Shown: positions 7,633-14,401 of the stretch, piece by piece
Layout: every line of letters begins with the position of its first letter
How positions within the stretch are numbered: position 1 is the first letter of the stretch
IMG/VR virus record: IMGVR_UViG_3300021518_000102
Location: 1-22,066 of that record
Strand: one strand, 5' to 3'
Source of the DNA: a virus
Length of the DNA: 22,066 nt
Made by a program: the position numbers and the translations under genes
The notes under the pieces: generated by a model
The model's database searches: none
What the model was told of the DNA's origin: nothing
The model's input: the letters and a program-made list of their open reading frames with translations, nothing else

Positions 7633-7802
7633 CAGCCGGTGATAACGGCCTGCGCCAGCGGCAGCGGGTGGCTGCAGTGGCTGCATTCGGCGGTGGTGCG
7701 GCCGACATGCCAGCCCTTGCTGCCGCACTGCGGACAGCGGTTGGTCTCGCCCTCGTGGTAGCACAGCGGCGCGGGGCGATCGAAGCAGGTGCGCGCGTTC
7801 AC
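7632..7802 (-). CDS. 56-aa zinc-ribbon protein
   Basis: A small frame with a GTG start overlapping the GemA stop (GTGA) and a TGA overlapping the Mor ATG (TGATG). It contains CPQCGSKGW (23-31) and CSHC (40-43), a four-cysteine zinc ribbon, plus C6 and C14 nearer the N-terminus. The ribbon pattern (CxxC, W, then CxxC) resembles restriction-alleviation-like or 50S-ribosomal-type zinc ribbons. No specific family is claimed. Tight coupling on both sides supports that it is expressed. Confidence 0.72.
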   Translation of the reverse strand: MNARTCFDRPAPLCYHEGETNRCPQCGSKGWHVGRTTAECSHCSHPLPLAQAVITG

Positions 7803-8512
7803 TTCCCACCCCCCGCTGCGCGCAGCTTTTTGCCCAGGGCATTGGCGATGGTGTCGTAACCTTCGGCGGTGATCGGGCCATTCGCGCCCGGCTCTATGCC
7901 GCAAAGCCGGAAGGCGGCGATATCGATCGTCCAGTCGGCCGGGATCACGTCAGCTCCTTTGAGCTTCCAGAGGATCGCCTGGCACAGGTTTTCCTTGAGC
8001 TTCATCACTGTCCAGGCATTGCCGTTGGCATCGACCTGCGGCCAACCATGCCGCGCGGCCATCGCCTTCAGCGCCTCGATCAGGCGGTAGCCGTGCGACT
8101 GGTTGGCCCAGACCAGCCGCTCGCAGCCGAGCTGGCGCTTGGCGAAGGCCTCCAGCGCCTTTTCATCGGGGCTGCGCACCGCGCCAAGGTGATAAAGGCT
8201 GATCCACAGCGCCCGCGCCTTGCGGGCGACGGGATGCTGCGCCGGGCGGCCTGCCCCCTGCGCCCCGCCCGCCTTGGGCAGCGGCTTGAAGCCCTTGGCC
8301 TCGAACCGCTTGAGCGCCCGCTCCAGCTCGGCCTCGGTGCAGTCGCCTGCGCTGGTGCGGCCGGTTTCATCGAGCAGGATCTGGCGATAGTCGTCCTCGT
8401 CCAGCTGCAGCTGCTTTCTGGCGACATGGATCTTCGCCAGCATCGCGCGGCGGCGGGTGGCCGAACGATCGAACTGCGCCGGCGCGGCGTTGGTGTGGAG
8501 GGCAAGGCTCAT
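7799..8512 (-). CDS. gemA: GemA-like protein (Mu gp16, DUF1018)
   Basis: The protein is 237 aa from MSLALHTNAAPAQFDRSATR at 8512; the frame upstream to 8797 shadows other genes. The N-terminal segment (MLAKIHVARKQLQLDEDDY, about 27-45, then QILLDETGRTSAGDCTEAEL) is the DUF1018 signature. A basic Ala/Gly linker (about 95-110) and a helical C-terminal domain (ALWISLYHLGAVRSPDEKAL) follow. In Mu, gemA affects host gene expression and DNA supercoiling; its mechanism is poorly known. It lies between small membrane and zinc-ribbon genes and before Mor, as in other Mu-like phages. Confidence 0.88.
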   Translation of the reverse strand: MSLALHTNAAPAQFDRSATRRRAMLAKIHVARKQLQLDEDDYRQILLDETGRTSAGDCTEAELERALKRFEAKGFKPLPKAGGAQGAGRPAQHPVARKARALWISLYHLGAVRSPDEKALEAFAKRQLGCERLVWANQSHGYRLIEALKAMAARHGWPQVDANGNAWTVMKLKENLCQAILWKLKGADVIPADWTIDIAAFRLCGIEPGANGPITAEGYDTIANALGKKLRAAGGGK

Positions 8513-8670
8513 CAGGCGTCTCCAGTGATGGCGGCCAGCCCAATCGCGACGATTGCGAACAGGCTGAGGGTGACGACCATCCCGATTGCTTCGGATCGGG
8601 CGGTGCCGGGACCGCGCGCGGCATCGAGCGCGCGGGCGGTGTAGCGGCAGAGGGCGAGGAGGCGGATCAT
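8512..8670 (-). CDS. 52-aa small membrane protein
   Basis: A short frame beginning MIRLLALCRYTARAL with one clear transmembrane segment (about 29-47, IGMVVTLSLFAIVAIGLA) preceded by a positively charged region. Its ATG overlaps the upstream stop (TAATG) and its TGA overlaps the GemA ATG (TGATG). The family is not recognised. Coupling and a well-formed hydrophobic helix make it likely to be real; the role is unknown. Confidence 0.7.
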   Translation of the reverse strand: MIRLLALCRYTARALDAARGPGTARSEAIGMVVTLSLFAIVAIGLAAITGDA

Positions 8671-8858
8671 TAGTGATACTTCCCGATCCCCAGATCACGA
8701 TGCAGCTTTTCGCCCTTGGCCTGGAGCTTGTCGGCCGCAGCGCGCAGGCAGTCCGCTGCGCTGAAGAATGCCAGGTCTTCGGCGTAGTCGAACGCAAGAT
8801 CGACCAGCTCGGCGGCAGTCATGTCGGCCTCGGTGCGAGGCTTGCGAGGCGCGCTCAT
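8670..8858 (-). CDS. 62-aa helical phage protein of unknown function
   Basis: The protein is 62 aa from MSAPRKPRTEADMTAAELVD at 8858, a start that overlaps the MuB stop (ATGA); the longer frame to 8972 is a shadow inside MuB. A basic N-terminus precedes two predicted helices (about 12-30 and 33-52) and ends LGIGKYH. No domain was recognised. It lies between the transposition ATPase and GemA, where Mu-like phages carry variable small early genes. Confidence 0.72.
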   Translation of the reverse strand: MSAPRKPRTEADMTAAELVDLAFDYAEDLAFFSAADCLRAAADKLQAKGEKLHRDLGIGKYH

Positions 8859-9829
8859 GCCCGGATCCACCGCGTGGCGCGTTCGCGCTGGGCGTCGCGC
8901 AGGTCGGCGATCGACAGGCCGCGATCCTCGGCCACCGCCAGAATCGTCGCCGCCTCGATCAGCTGCTTGCATTCGCGCAGGCCGCCGCTGTCGGGCGTCA
9001 GCGCGATGTTCTGGAGGTAGCGCCGAATGTCCGGCTGCTCGATCCCCCAGGCGTCACAGAAAGCGGCAACATCCTCGGGCAGCGGGGTGCGCTGTTCGTG
9101 CATGTTGGCGATGCGGCTGAGCAGCCGGGCGAGCTGATCGCGCTTCGGCCCGGTCTTGATCGTCTGGATCAGCTGTTCGTTGCCGAAGATGCAGATGCCG
9201 ACGCCGGTGATGTCGTGCCAGTTACGCAGCTGCTCGATCGATTCGAGCGTCAGCCAGTTGCCTTCATCGATCACCAGCAGGCCCTTGCGGCCGCTGATCC
9301 GCGTGGTGACCATCGCGGCCGCATCGGCCTTGGAAAGGTAGCGCGGCTCGACGCCCAGCGCGGCCAGCACCGATTTGGTCATGGCCAGCAGGCTGCCGGT
9401 GGCAGGGCTCATCGTTGCCCGCCAGACCGATGCGGCGCGATCGGCATATTCGTCCATCGTGAAGGTCTTGCCGGTGCCCGGGCCGGTGCCGACGACAGTG
9501 ATCCGGCCCGAATGCGCAATCTCCAGCAGGTCCATCATCCGCAGCGAAGTGCGGGTGTCGAAATAGCCCGGGTTGGTGGGCAGCTGCGACTGGCGCATCG
9601 TCTGCGCCTCGACCATCTGGCGGAACTGGAACACCTTGCGGGCCACGTTGCTGCCCCCGTCCCTCGCGCCGTAAGTGCCGGCGGCGAAGGTGGTGATGGT
9701 GCCGAGCGCGATGCCCGATTCCTTCGCCAGCTGGCTCCACGGCATCGGCGGATCGCTGAGCTCGCGGTAGCTGTTGAGCCAGAAGCGCATCTCCTCGACG
9801 TCGACCGGCAGATCCTTCACGTTGATCAT
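8855..9829 (-). CDS. MuB-like transposition ATPase
   Basis: A 324-aa AAA+ ATPase. It shows Walker A GTGPGTGKT (114-122), Walker B GLLVIDEG (183-190) and a sensor-like FGNEQ (215-219). The N-terminal 60 residues hold a MuB-type HTH (WSQLAKESGIALGTITTFAAG). MuB binds DNA as ATP filaments, delivers target DNA to MuA and gives target immunity. The start has an AGGAGA ribosome site, and it follows the transposase gene by only 28 bases. The length is close to Mu B (about 312 aa). It is the second core gene that shows this element moves by replicative transposition. Confidence 0.93.
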   Translation of the reverse strand: MINVKDLPVDVEEMRFWLNSYRELSDPPMPWSQLAKESGIALGTITTFAAGTYGARDGGSNVARKVFQFRQMVEAQTMRQSQLPTNPGYFDTRTSLRMMDLLEIAHSGRITVVGTGPGTGKTFTMDEYADRAASVWRATMSPATGSLLAMTKSVLAALGVEPRYLSKADAAAMVTTRISGRKGLLVIDEGNWLTLESIEQLRNWHDITGVGICIFGNEQLIQTIKTGPKRDQLARLLSRIANMHEQRTPLPEDVAAFCDAWGIEQPDIRRYLQNIALTPDSGGLRECKQLIEAATILAVAEDRGLSIADLRDAQRERATRWIRA

Positions 9830-9857
9830 GATCCCTTGCTCTCCTGTTGTTGTCGGA

Positions 9858-11825
9858 TCAGTTGTTGGCAGCCGCGATCTTCGCGCGGCCGATGCGCATC
9901 CGTTCGAGCGTGCTCAGCGGCGTGGGCTCGGCGGATGAGGGATTGGTTTCAGGCCGGGGCAGGCCCACTGCGGTGCCGTGCGGCCGCACCGGGCGGACCG
10001 CACCGGCGCGCGGGGACGGCGCGGGCAGGACGCCCGCCTGCAGATCGGCCAACTGATCGGGCGCGATGAGATCGGCAGCGGCGGCCTGCGCCTTGGTTGC
10101 CTTCTTGAAATCGGCGGTGCGCTTGGCCGCTTCCCTGGCCCCGGCGGCATCGTGGAAGCCGGTGTCGGCAATCACATCGGCGGCGGCGATGTAGCGGCCC
10201 TCGAAATCGTAGACATGCACCTCGGCGTGCAGGTTGTCGGGATCGAAGCGCACCGTCACCCGCTCGCCCCGGCGGCTCGAAAGCTCGGGGTGCCAGTAGC
10301 GGTTGCCATGCAGCTCGATCTCGCCGGTCTGGCGGTTGATCAGCTTCTGGTCGGCCGCGAGCAGCGCCATCCGCAGCTGCTCCGGCGTGGCCTTGCCGAT
10401 CGGGCTGGCGGCGTAGCTTTCGAAGAACACATCATCGAAACTGCGCCCCAGCGCGGTCTGCGTGCGGCGACCCGGGCGGGCGTTGTGCGCGGCGATCTCC
10501 TCGTCCACCAGCGCCACGAAGCGGTCCCACGCCACCGCCTTGCTGCCGTAGTTCTCGGGCTTCGCCATCGGGCTGTTGCCGGTATAGGCGCCCTCGCACG
10601 CGGGATGCTTGGCGATGGAATCGCACAGATCGCGGAAAGCGCGCTCGATCGGCTTGGACTGGCCGCGGAACGGCATCGCCCAGTGGATCTTCACGCCCAG
10701 ACCGGTCAGCAGGCCGGTGGGCTCCTCTGGGCGGATCTTGAAGCGGAAGCGGCTCTTCGCCCCGCCGGTGATCCATTTGGAGGCGAAGGCCCGGCCGTTA
10801 TCCAGCACGCAGGCGGCAGGGATGCCGAAGTTGCGAAAGCAGTCGGCGAAGGCGAGCCGGGTCTGGATCGCGCTTTCCTCGGTCCCGACGCGCCAGGCGA
10901 GCAGCTTGCGGCTGTAGATGTCCTGGATTGCCACCATGATCGGGCGCACCACGCGGCCGTCGGCGGTTTTCACGAAGACATCTAACTTGTGCCCGTCGAT
11001 ATTGACGCATTCGAGCGCCCGCAGCTCTTCCACCGTGCGGCGCTGCGCGGGGGTCGAGCGGCGCAGCGCCTCTTCGCCCTCGCGCTTCAGGGTCAGCACG
11101 GCGGCGGGATATTCCCGCTCCACCCGCCGCCTGAAGGTGCGCTCGGACGCCATGAAGATGCCGCGCTGCTGCGCCATCCGCTGGACGCGGTAGTAGCAGC
11201 TGGTCAGCGTCGGCGCGCTGGGGCGCAGGTAATCGCTGATGAAGGCCTTCCACAGATCCGAGTGGATTTCGGCCTCGGCCCCGCCGCCCTGGCGGCGCGG
11301 GGCAAGCGCGGGCAGCCAGTCGGTCCGGGGGATGCCCTCGACTGCGCGCAGCCAGTTCCACAAGGTCGATCGGCCGACACCGTGCGTGTCCGAGGCATCG
11401 GCCACCGCGCTGCTGCGGGTTGCGCCGGCTTCGCACAGCAGCTCGATCGCATTGACGATATCGAGGCGACGCTGCGCTTCGGCCTTTACCTTGGCGCTCT
11501 GCTTGTCGAACCAGCCCCAGGCGGTGGTCTGTTCGGCCACCGCGATCGGGCGCAGCCGGATTTCGTCGGATTGCGCCAGCGCGATGCGTGCCTCGCCGGG
11601 CAGCAGGCTGCAGTGGAATTCCACCCCGCCGCCCCGCCCGGCGCGCTGGCGCACCAGCGGGCGATTGTCGCGGCCCAGGCGCGAGGCCCAGCGTTCGGTT
11701 GCGGCGCGGCGCTTGATCGAGCGCTTGTCGCCCGGCAGCCCGGGCAGGCCGAGCGTCTCCAGCTCACTGGCGGTGAACCAGGCGTCATCTTCGAACGGCA
11801 CCTGATGCGCTGCGAGTACGCTCAT
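9858..11825 (-). CDS. MuA-like DDE transposase
   Basis: A 655-aa protein, close to the 663 aa of MuA. The N-terminal winged helix (WFTASELETLGLPGLPGDKR, 16-35) is the MuA-type DNA-binding domain, followed by further helical DNA-binding domains (about 100-240). The RNase H-fold core has D277 (NIDGHK), D342 (LDNGRAF) and E394 (KPIERAF), matching the MuA DDE triad (269, 336, 392) in position and spacing. The C-terminal beta-barrel region follows, then a basic tail (LERMRIGRAKI) suited to contact with MuB and ClpX. It cuts the phage ends and joins them to target DNA. The start overlaps the upstream stop (ATGA). Confidence 0.96.
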   Translation of the reverse strand: MSVLAAHQVPFEDDAWFTASELETLGLPGLPGDKRSIKRRAATERWASRLGRDNRPLVRQRAGRGGGVEFHCSLLPGEARIALAQSDEIRLRPIAVAEQTTAWGWFDKQSAKVKAEAQRRLDIVNAIELLCEAGATRSSAVADASDTHGVGRSTLWNWLRAVEGIPRTDWLPALAPRRQGGGAEAEIHSDLWKAFISDYLRPSAPTLTSCYYRVQRMAQQRGIFMASERTFRRRVEREYPAAVLTLKREGEEALRRSTPAQRRTVEELRALECVNIDGHKLDVFVKTADGRVVRPIMVAIQDIYSRKLLAWRVGTEESAIQTRLAFADCFRNFGIPAACVLDNGRAFASKWITGGAKSRFRFKIRPEEPTGLLTGLGVKIHWAMPFRGQSKPIERAFRDLCDSIAKHPACEGAYTGNSPMAKPENYGSKAVAWDRFVALVDEEIAAHNARPGRRTQTALGRSFDDVFFESYAASPIGKATPEQLRMALLAADQKLINRQTGEIELHGNRYWHPELSSRRGERVTVRFDPDNLHAEVHVYDFEGRYIAAADVIADTGFHDAAGAREAAKRTADFKKATKAQAAAADLIAPDQLADLQAGVLPAPSPRAGAVRPVRPHGTAVGLPRPETNPSSAEPTPLSTLERMRIGRAKIAAANN

Positions 11826-12280
11826 TGTTCACAACCTTCACGGATCGGGGTTGCTTCGTTGCGCAGGCGGCGCTGCTCGTCCTTCAACTGGCTCATTAGT
11901 GTCTCGATCTGGCCGAGGCGCGCGGTCTTGACCTCGTCGCCGACCAGCAGGGCCGCGCCGAGCTTGCGCATGATCGGATCGAGCAGGTCCTGCCGGTCGG
12001 TCACCACCAGCAGCGCGAACAGGCGCGAGGCGGGCACCTTGTGATCGGGTCGCGCACCGCTCGAATAGGCATCGAGCATGGCCTTGCTGACCGTGTCGTC
12101 GAGCAGCACGCTCATCTCCGCCGCGATCACCTCGCGCGGGCGCGGATCGCTGGCAAGCACGCGGCCGACCAGCTCGGCAATCTGCCGTTCGAGGCCCGCC
12201 AGCTCGGCCACGCCCTTGGAAGGCGCGGGCGCTGCGAAGTCGAAGGGCAGCTGGCCCGGATGAGGCTTAGCCTTGGGCAT
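11822..12280 (-). CDS. 152-aa phage early protein of unknown function
   Basis: A soluble, mostly helical protein beginning MPKAKPHPGQLPFDFAAPAP. The N-terminal 24 residues are proline-rich and probably disordered, with a QLPFDF stretch that resembles a clamp-binding-type peptide (inferred, weak). The rest has helices with ELAGLERQIAELVGRVL and a C-terminal charged coiled-coil (LMSQLKDEQRRLRNE). Its stop overlaps the transposase start (ATGA), so it is translated together with MuA. It has no counterpart in phage Mu that I recognise. Confidence 0.78.
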   Translation of the reverse strand: MPKAKPHPGQLPFDFAAPAPSKGVAELAGLERQIAELVGRVLASDPRPREVIAAEMSVLLDDTVSKAMLDAYSSGARPDHKVPASRLFALLVVTDRQDLLDPIMRKLGAALLVGDEVKTARLGQIETLMSQLKDEQRRLRNEATPIREGCEQ

Positions 12281-12281
12281 T

Positions 12282-12575
12282 CTAGTCGCCTACCGCTTCG
12301 CTGCTTGAGGCCGGGGCCTCCGCGTCGTCGAACAGGGGATCGCGGCGCAGATCGAGCCGTCGGGTGCAGAAATCGCGCGGCAGGATCGTGATCACGTGGT
12401 TCTTGTCCAGCACCACCCGCTGCCCGCCCGGCAGGCGCACGAAGCGCGCGCCGAACTCGATCGCGATGCGAATCGCCGGGATATCCAGCGCCAGCCAGAT
12501 CGCGGCGGCCGGCACATCGGCCACCCGCTCGCGGTAACGCTGGATCGCGTGCCAGGTGAGGAAGATTTCAGTCAC
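12282..12575 (-). CDS. 97-aa phage protein, DUF4258-like or RelE-like fold possible
   Basis: Chosen start is a GTG at 12575, 10 bases after the upstream stop, because the longer frame to 12821 overlaps that gene completely. The protein begins with TEIFLTWHAIQRYRERV, followed by beta strands (FVRLPGGQRVVL, KNHVITILP). An H-A-x-x-R-Y-x-x-R start followed by a strand ending in VITILP is seen in small DUF4258-like and RelE-like proteins. No antitoxin partner is evident. The ribosome site is weak, so expression probably depends on coupling. Confidence 0.62.
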   Translation of the reverse strand: MTEIFLTWHAIQRYRERVADVPAAAIWLALDIPAIRIAIEFGARFVRLPGGQRVVLDKNHVITILPRDFCTRRLDLRRDPLFDDAEAPASSSEAVGD

Positions 12576-12585
12576 CTGCCCGCTC

Positions 12586-13032
12586 TCAGTCTTCGACCGC
12601 CAGCATCGCATCGGTGGCGGCAAACACCACGTGCATGGGCCGACCATCGACAGGCCGGATCGCCTCGAGGTTCTTGCGGTCGAACGGCTCGAACTCCATT
12701 GAAAACAGGCCGTCCGCCGTGTCCTCGTTGATGGTGAGCGAATAGCTGCCCTTCTTCGCCTTATTTGCGGCGAACTTGCCGCTGGTGTTGTCGACCAAGA
12801 TCTTGATCTTGCCCGCATCATTGCCAGTGCCGAACAGCAGGCGGACGTTGTGATTGTCCTGGTGAAGCGACAGCTTGCGGGCGAGGCCCGATCCGATGAC
12901 GATCCGGATAAAGCGGATGGTGCGCCCAGCCTTCTTGAGGTTGATCACCCGCGGCGACACCCGGACGCCGTCGATCGGGATGGGGTTGGCGGCAGCGGTC
13001 GGCTTGATGCAGTCGATGTTCTCAAAGGCCAT
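12586..13032 (-). CDS. 148-aa beta-rich phage protein of unknown function
   Basis: Starts MAFENIDCIKPTAAANPIPI with a strong GAGGAG ribosome site 8 bases upstream. The sequence reads as a series of beta strands (VRVSPRVINLKKAGRTIRF, VRLLFGTGNDAGKIKILVD, GSYSLTINEDTADGLFSMEF) with few cysteines and no membrane segment. It lies in the early block before MuA, where some Mu-like phages carry host-nuclease inhibitor or single-strand-binding genes, but it resembles neither Gam nor SSB by eye. No function is assigned. Confidence 0.78.
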   Translation of the reverse strand: MAFENIDCIKPTAAANPIPIDGVRVSPRVINLKKAGRTIRFIRIVIGSGLARKLSLHQDNHNVRLLFGTGNDAGKIKILVDNTSGKFAANKAKKGSYSLTINEDTADGLFSMEFEPFDRKNLEAIRPVDGRPMHVVFAATDAMLAVED

Positions 13033-13043
13033 GATCGTTCTCC

Positions 13044-13295
13044 TCAGTTCCTCATCATCCAGCGGGCGTCGAAGTCGTCGAAGGTCGGCGCGGGCTGCTC
13101 CTCAGGCCGCAGGCTGAGCGGCTGCAGGGCCGAGCGCAGGCCGCGGCGGGCCATCTTCGCACGGTGCGCCTCGCGCGCCTCGGCCGCCTTCATCCGCGCC
13201 TCGGCCTCGATCGGCGTGACGCCCAGCTCCATCGCCAGCAGCATCACCTTGCGATGGTGGCGGTAGTATTCGGCCTTGCTGGCAAAACGGGGCAT
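13044..13295 (-). CDS. 83-aa basic helical phage protein of unknown function
   Basis: Starts MPRFASKAEYYRHHRKVMLL. A GAGGAGG ribosome site 9 bases upstream supports this ATG at 13295. The first 55 residues are strongly helical and basic (MKAAEAREAHRAKMARRGL), suggesting nucleic-acid or protein binding, and the end is acidic and aromatic (TFDDFDARWMMRN). The gene overlaps by 194 bases the out-of-frame 3' part of the upstream HTH gene, which appears to have lost its own stop. The family is not recognised. Confidence 0.72.
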   Translation of the reverse strand: MPRFASKAEYYRHHRKVMLLAMELGVTPIEAEARMKAAEAREAHRAKMARRGLRSALQPLSLRPEEQPAPTFDDFDARWMMRN

Positions 13296-13518
13296 CAGCG
13301 GTGTCCTCCTCAGCCTGCAGGCGCGCGAGCAGCCGCCGCGAGCCGCGCTTCACCAGCGCCTCGCGGTGGCGATCGTGCGCCGGATTTTCGTCGAAGGTGG
13401 AGATGATCGCCTGCGCCCGGGCGACCGAGATTCCGAACTCGGCGGCGATATCGGCCTCAGGCCAGCCAAGATCGAAGCGCGCCATCACTGCCTGTTCACC
13501 GGGGGTCAGGTTGGACAT
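13102..13518 (-). CDS. Small HTH protein, second tandem copy; 3' end apparently frame-extended
   Basis: The first 70 or so residues (MSNLTPGEQAVMARFDLGWP, EADIAAEFGISVARAQAIIS) form a Myb/sigma-70-region-4-like HTH and align along their whole length with the 73-aa gene just upstream (L-x-P-x-E-x-AV at the start, then an HTH, then a basic RL-rich end). The paralogue ends HR-stop at a CACCGCTGATG junction. The same 11 bases occur here at 13293-13303, but two bases out of frame, so the frame runs on for about 65 residues of Gly, Pro and Arg-rich sequence shadowing the next gene. The native protein was probably about 73 aa. An assembly error, a recent indel or a genuine long tail are all possible. 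Confidence 0.65.
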   Translation of the reverse strand: MSNLTPGEQAVMARFDLGWPEADIAAEFGISVARAQAIISTFDENPAHDRHREALVKRGSRRLLARLQAEEDTADAPFCQQGRILPPPSQGDAAGDGAGRHADRGRGADEGGRGARGAPCEDGPPRPALGPAAAQPAA

Positions 13519-13739
13519 CAGCGGTGCCCTCCCGCCTGCCGCACCAGCTCGCCGAGGCGGGTGGTCTGGGTGCGAACGGCATCCTCGGCCCTCGCGTCCT
13601 GGGCGAGGTTGACATGGAACCGCTGCACGATGTTGGACACCGTCTCGCGCCGGAAGCCGGTGGCCCGGGTGATCTGGTCGATGGTTTCGCCGCGATCGTG
13701 CCGGTCAAGCACCGCCGCCTCGGTTGGATAGAGGCCCAT
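13518..13739 (-). CDS. Small HTH protein, first tandem copy
   Basis: The protein is 73 aa from MGLYPTEAAVLDRHDRGETI at 13739, with a GAGGG ribosome site 8 bases upstream; the longer frame to 13868 is a shadow of the LexA-like gene. A compact HTH (ETIDQITRATGFRRETVSNIVQ, about 18-38) is followed by a charged C-terminus. The stop overlaps the start of the paralogous next gene (TGATG). Such small proteins could act as phage regulators in DNA binding, but no family beyond HTH is claimed. Confidence 0.75.
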   Translation of the reverse strand: MGLYPTEAAVLDRHDRGETIDQITRATGFRRETVSNIVQRFHVNLAQDARAEDAVRTQTTRLGELVRQAGGHR

Positions 13740-13743
13740 CAGT

Positions 13744-14022
13744 CTAGCCCTCAATCCGCACGAAGTGCAGCGGCTCACCATCGGGGGCGCGCGGAATTGC
13801 GATAGGTGCCAGCACATCGATGCCACGGCTGACATTGGGGGTGACGCGGATCGCGCCGCGTTCCTCAAGGCTGCGGACCAGCCAGTCAGCGGTGAAGGCG
13901 GTCTGGCCCTTCAGGCCCAGGCCATCGGCGATCTCGCGCAGCGTCGGCGCGACGCCGAGGCTTTCCTTGAACCCGGCGATAAAGCGCAGGGCCTCCTGCT
14001 GGCGGGCGGTCAGGGTCATCAT
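13744..14022 (-). CDS. LexA-like winged-helix DNA-binding protein, second tandem copy
   Basis: The protein is 92 aa from MMTLTARQQEALRFIAGFKE, starting at 14022 with an ATGA overlap of the upstream stop. The N-terminal 70 residues resemble the LexA DNA-binding domain (LTARQQEALRFI, VAPTLREIADGLGLKG), which recognises operators by a winged helix. There is no S24 peptidase domain. The C-terminus PDGEPLHFVRIEG matches the preceding gene, so the two are tandem paralogues. A role as early phage regulators is inferred. The longer open frame to 14307 is a shadow. Confidence 0.8.
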   Translation of the reverse strand: MMTLTARQQEALRFIAGFKESLGVAPTLREIADGLGLKGQTAFTADWLVRSLEERGAIRVTPNVSRGIDVLAPIAIPRAPDGEPLHFVRIEG

Positions 14023-14300
14023 GCCGCCAGCCCTCCGGCGCGCACGAAATACAGCGGCTCGCCATCCGGTCCGCGCGGGATCGGCAGCTGGGTCAGCACC
14101 CGGATTGATCGCTCGCGCCGGGGTAGGCGACGCACGTGCCCGCCCTTCTCTAGCTGCTCGATCAGCCGGTGAACCGAATGCTTGCTGCCAAGCCCCAGGC
14201 CGTCGCCAATCTCGCGATAGCTCGGGCCATGGCCGTGCACCTGCAAAAAGCCGATGATGAAACGCAGCGCGTCCTGCTGGCGGGCGGGGATCGTCGTCAC
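14019..14300 (-). CDS. LexA-like winged-helix DNA-binding protein, first tandem copy
   Basis: The protein is 93 aa from a GTG at 14300 (TTIPARQQDALRFIIGFLQV), overlapping the stop of the 34-aa membrane gene (GTGA). The LexA-type winged helix (ARQQDALRFIIGF, GPSYREIGDGLGLGSKHSV, EQLEKGGHVRRL) is complete, and no catalytic domain follows. About half of its residues match the next gene, including the shared end PDGEPLYFVRAGG. It probably binds DNA as a small accessory regulator; the target is unknown. Confidence 0.78.
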   Translation of the reverse strand: MTTIPARQQDALRFIIGFLQVHGHGPSYREIGDGLGLGSKHSVHRLIEQLEKGGHVRRLPRRERSIRVLTQLPIPRGPDGEPLYFVRAGGLAA

Positions 14301-14401
14301 TGAACAATCCCCCACAGGATCATCACCCACCAGATCACTCCGGGCGCAATGATGGCGACAACCATCAGCGCGAGTGCGCAGTCGATCAACGTGTCCCGCA
14401 T
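14297..14401 (-). CDS. 34-aa single-pass membrane microprotein
   Basis: A tiny frame, too short for most gene callers, beginning MRDTLIDCALALMVVAIIAP. Residues about 8-32 form one long hydrophobic helix with three tryptophans (VIWWVMILW). A GAGG ribosome site lies 7 bases before the ATG. The frame overlaps the methyltransferase 3' end by 16 bases and its stop overlaps the next GTG start (GTGA), so it exactly fills a gap in an otherwise fully packed operon. The role is unknown. Confidence 0.6.
   Translation of the reverse strand: MRDTLIDCALALMVVAIIAPGVIWWVMILWGIVQ

Noticed and set aside
9978-12044. Rightward open frames of 335 and 351 codons
   Set aside because: Both are antisense to the MuA-like transposase and its upstream neighbour, whose DDE residues and coupling are clear.
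12282-12575. Toxin half of a toxin-antitoxin pair
   Set aside because: The fold hint is weak and neither neighbour looks like an antitoxin; it is part of a coupled phage operon.
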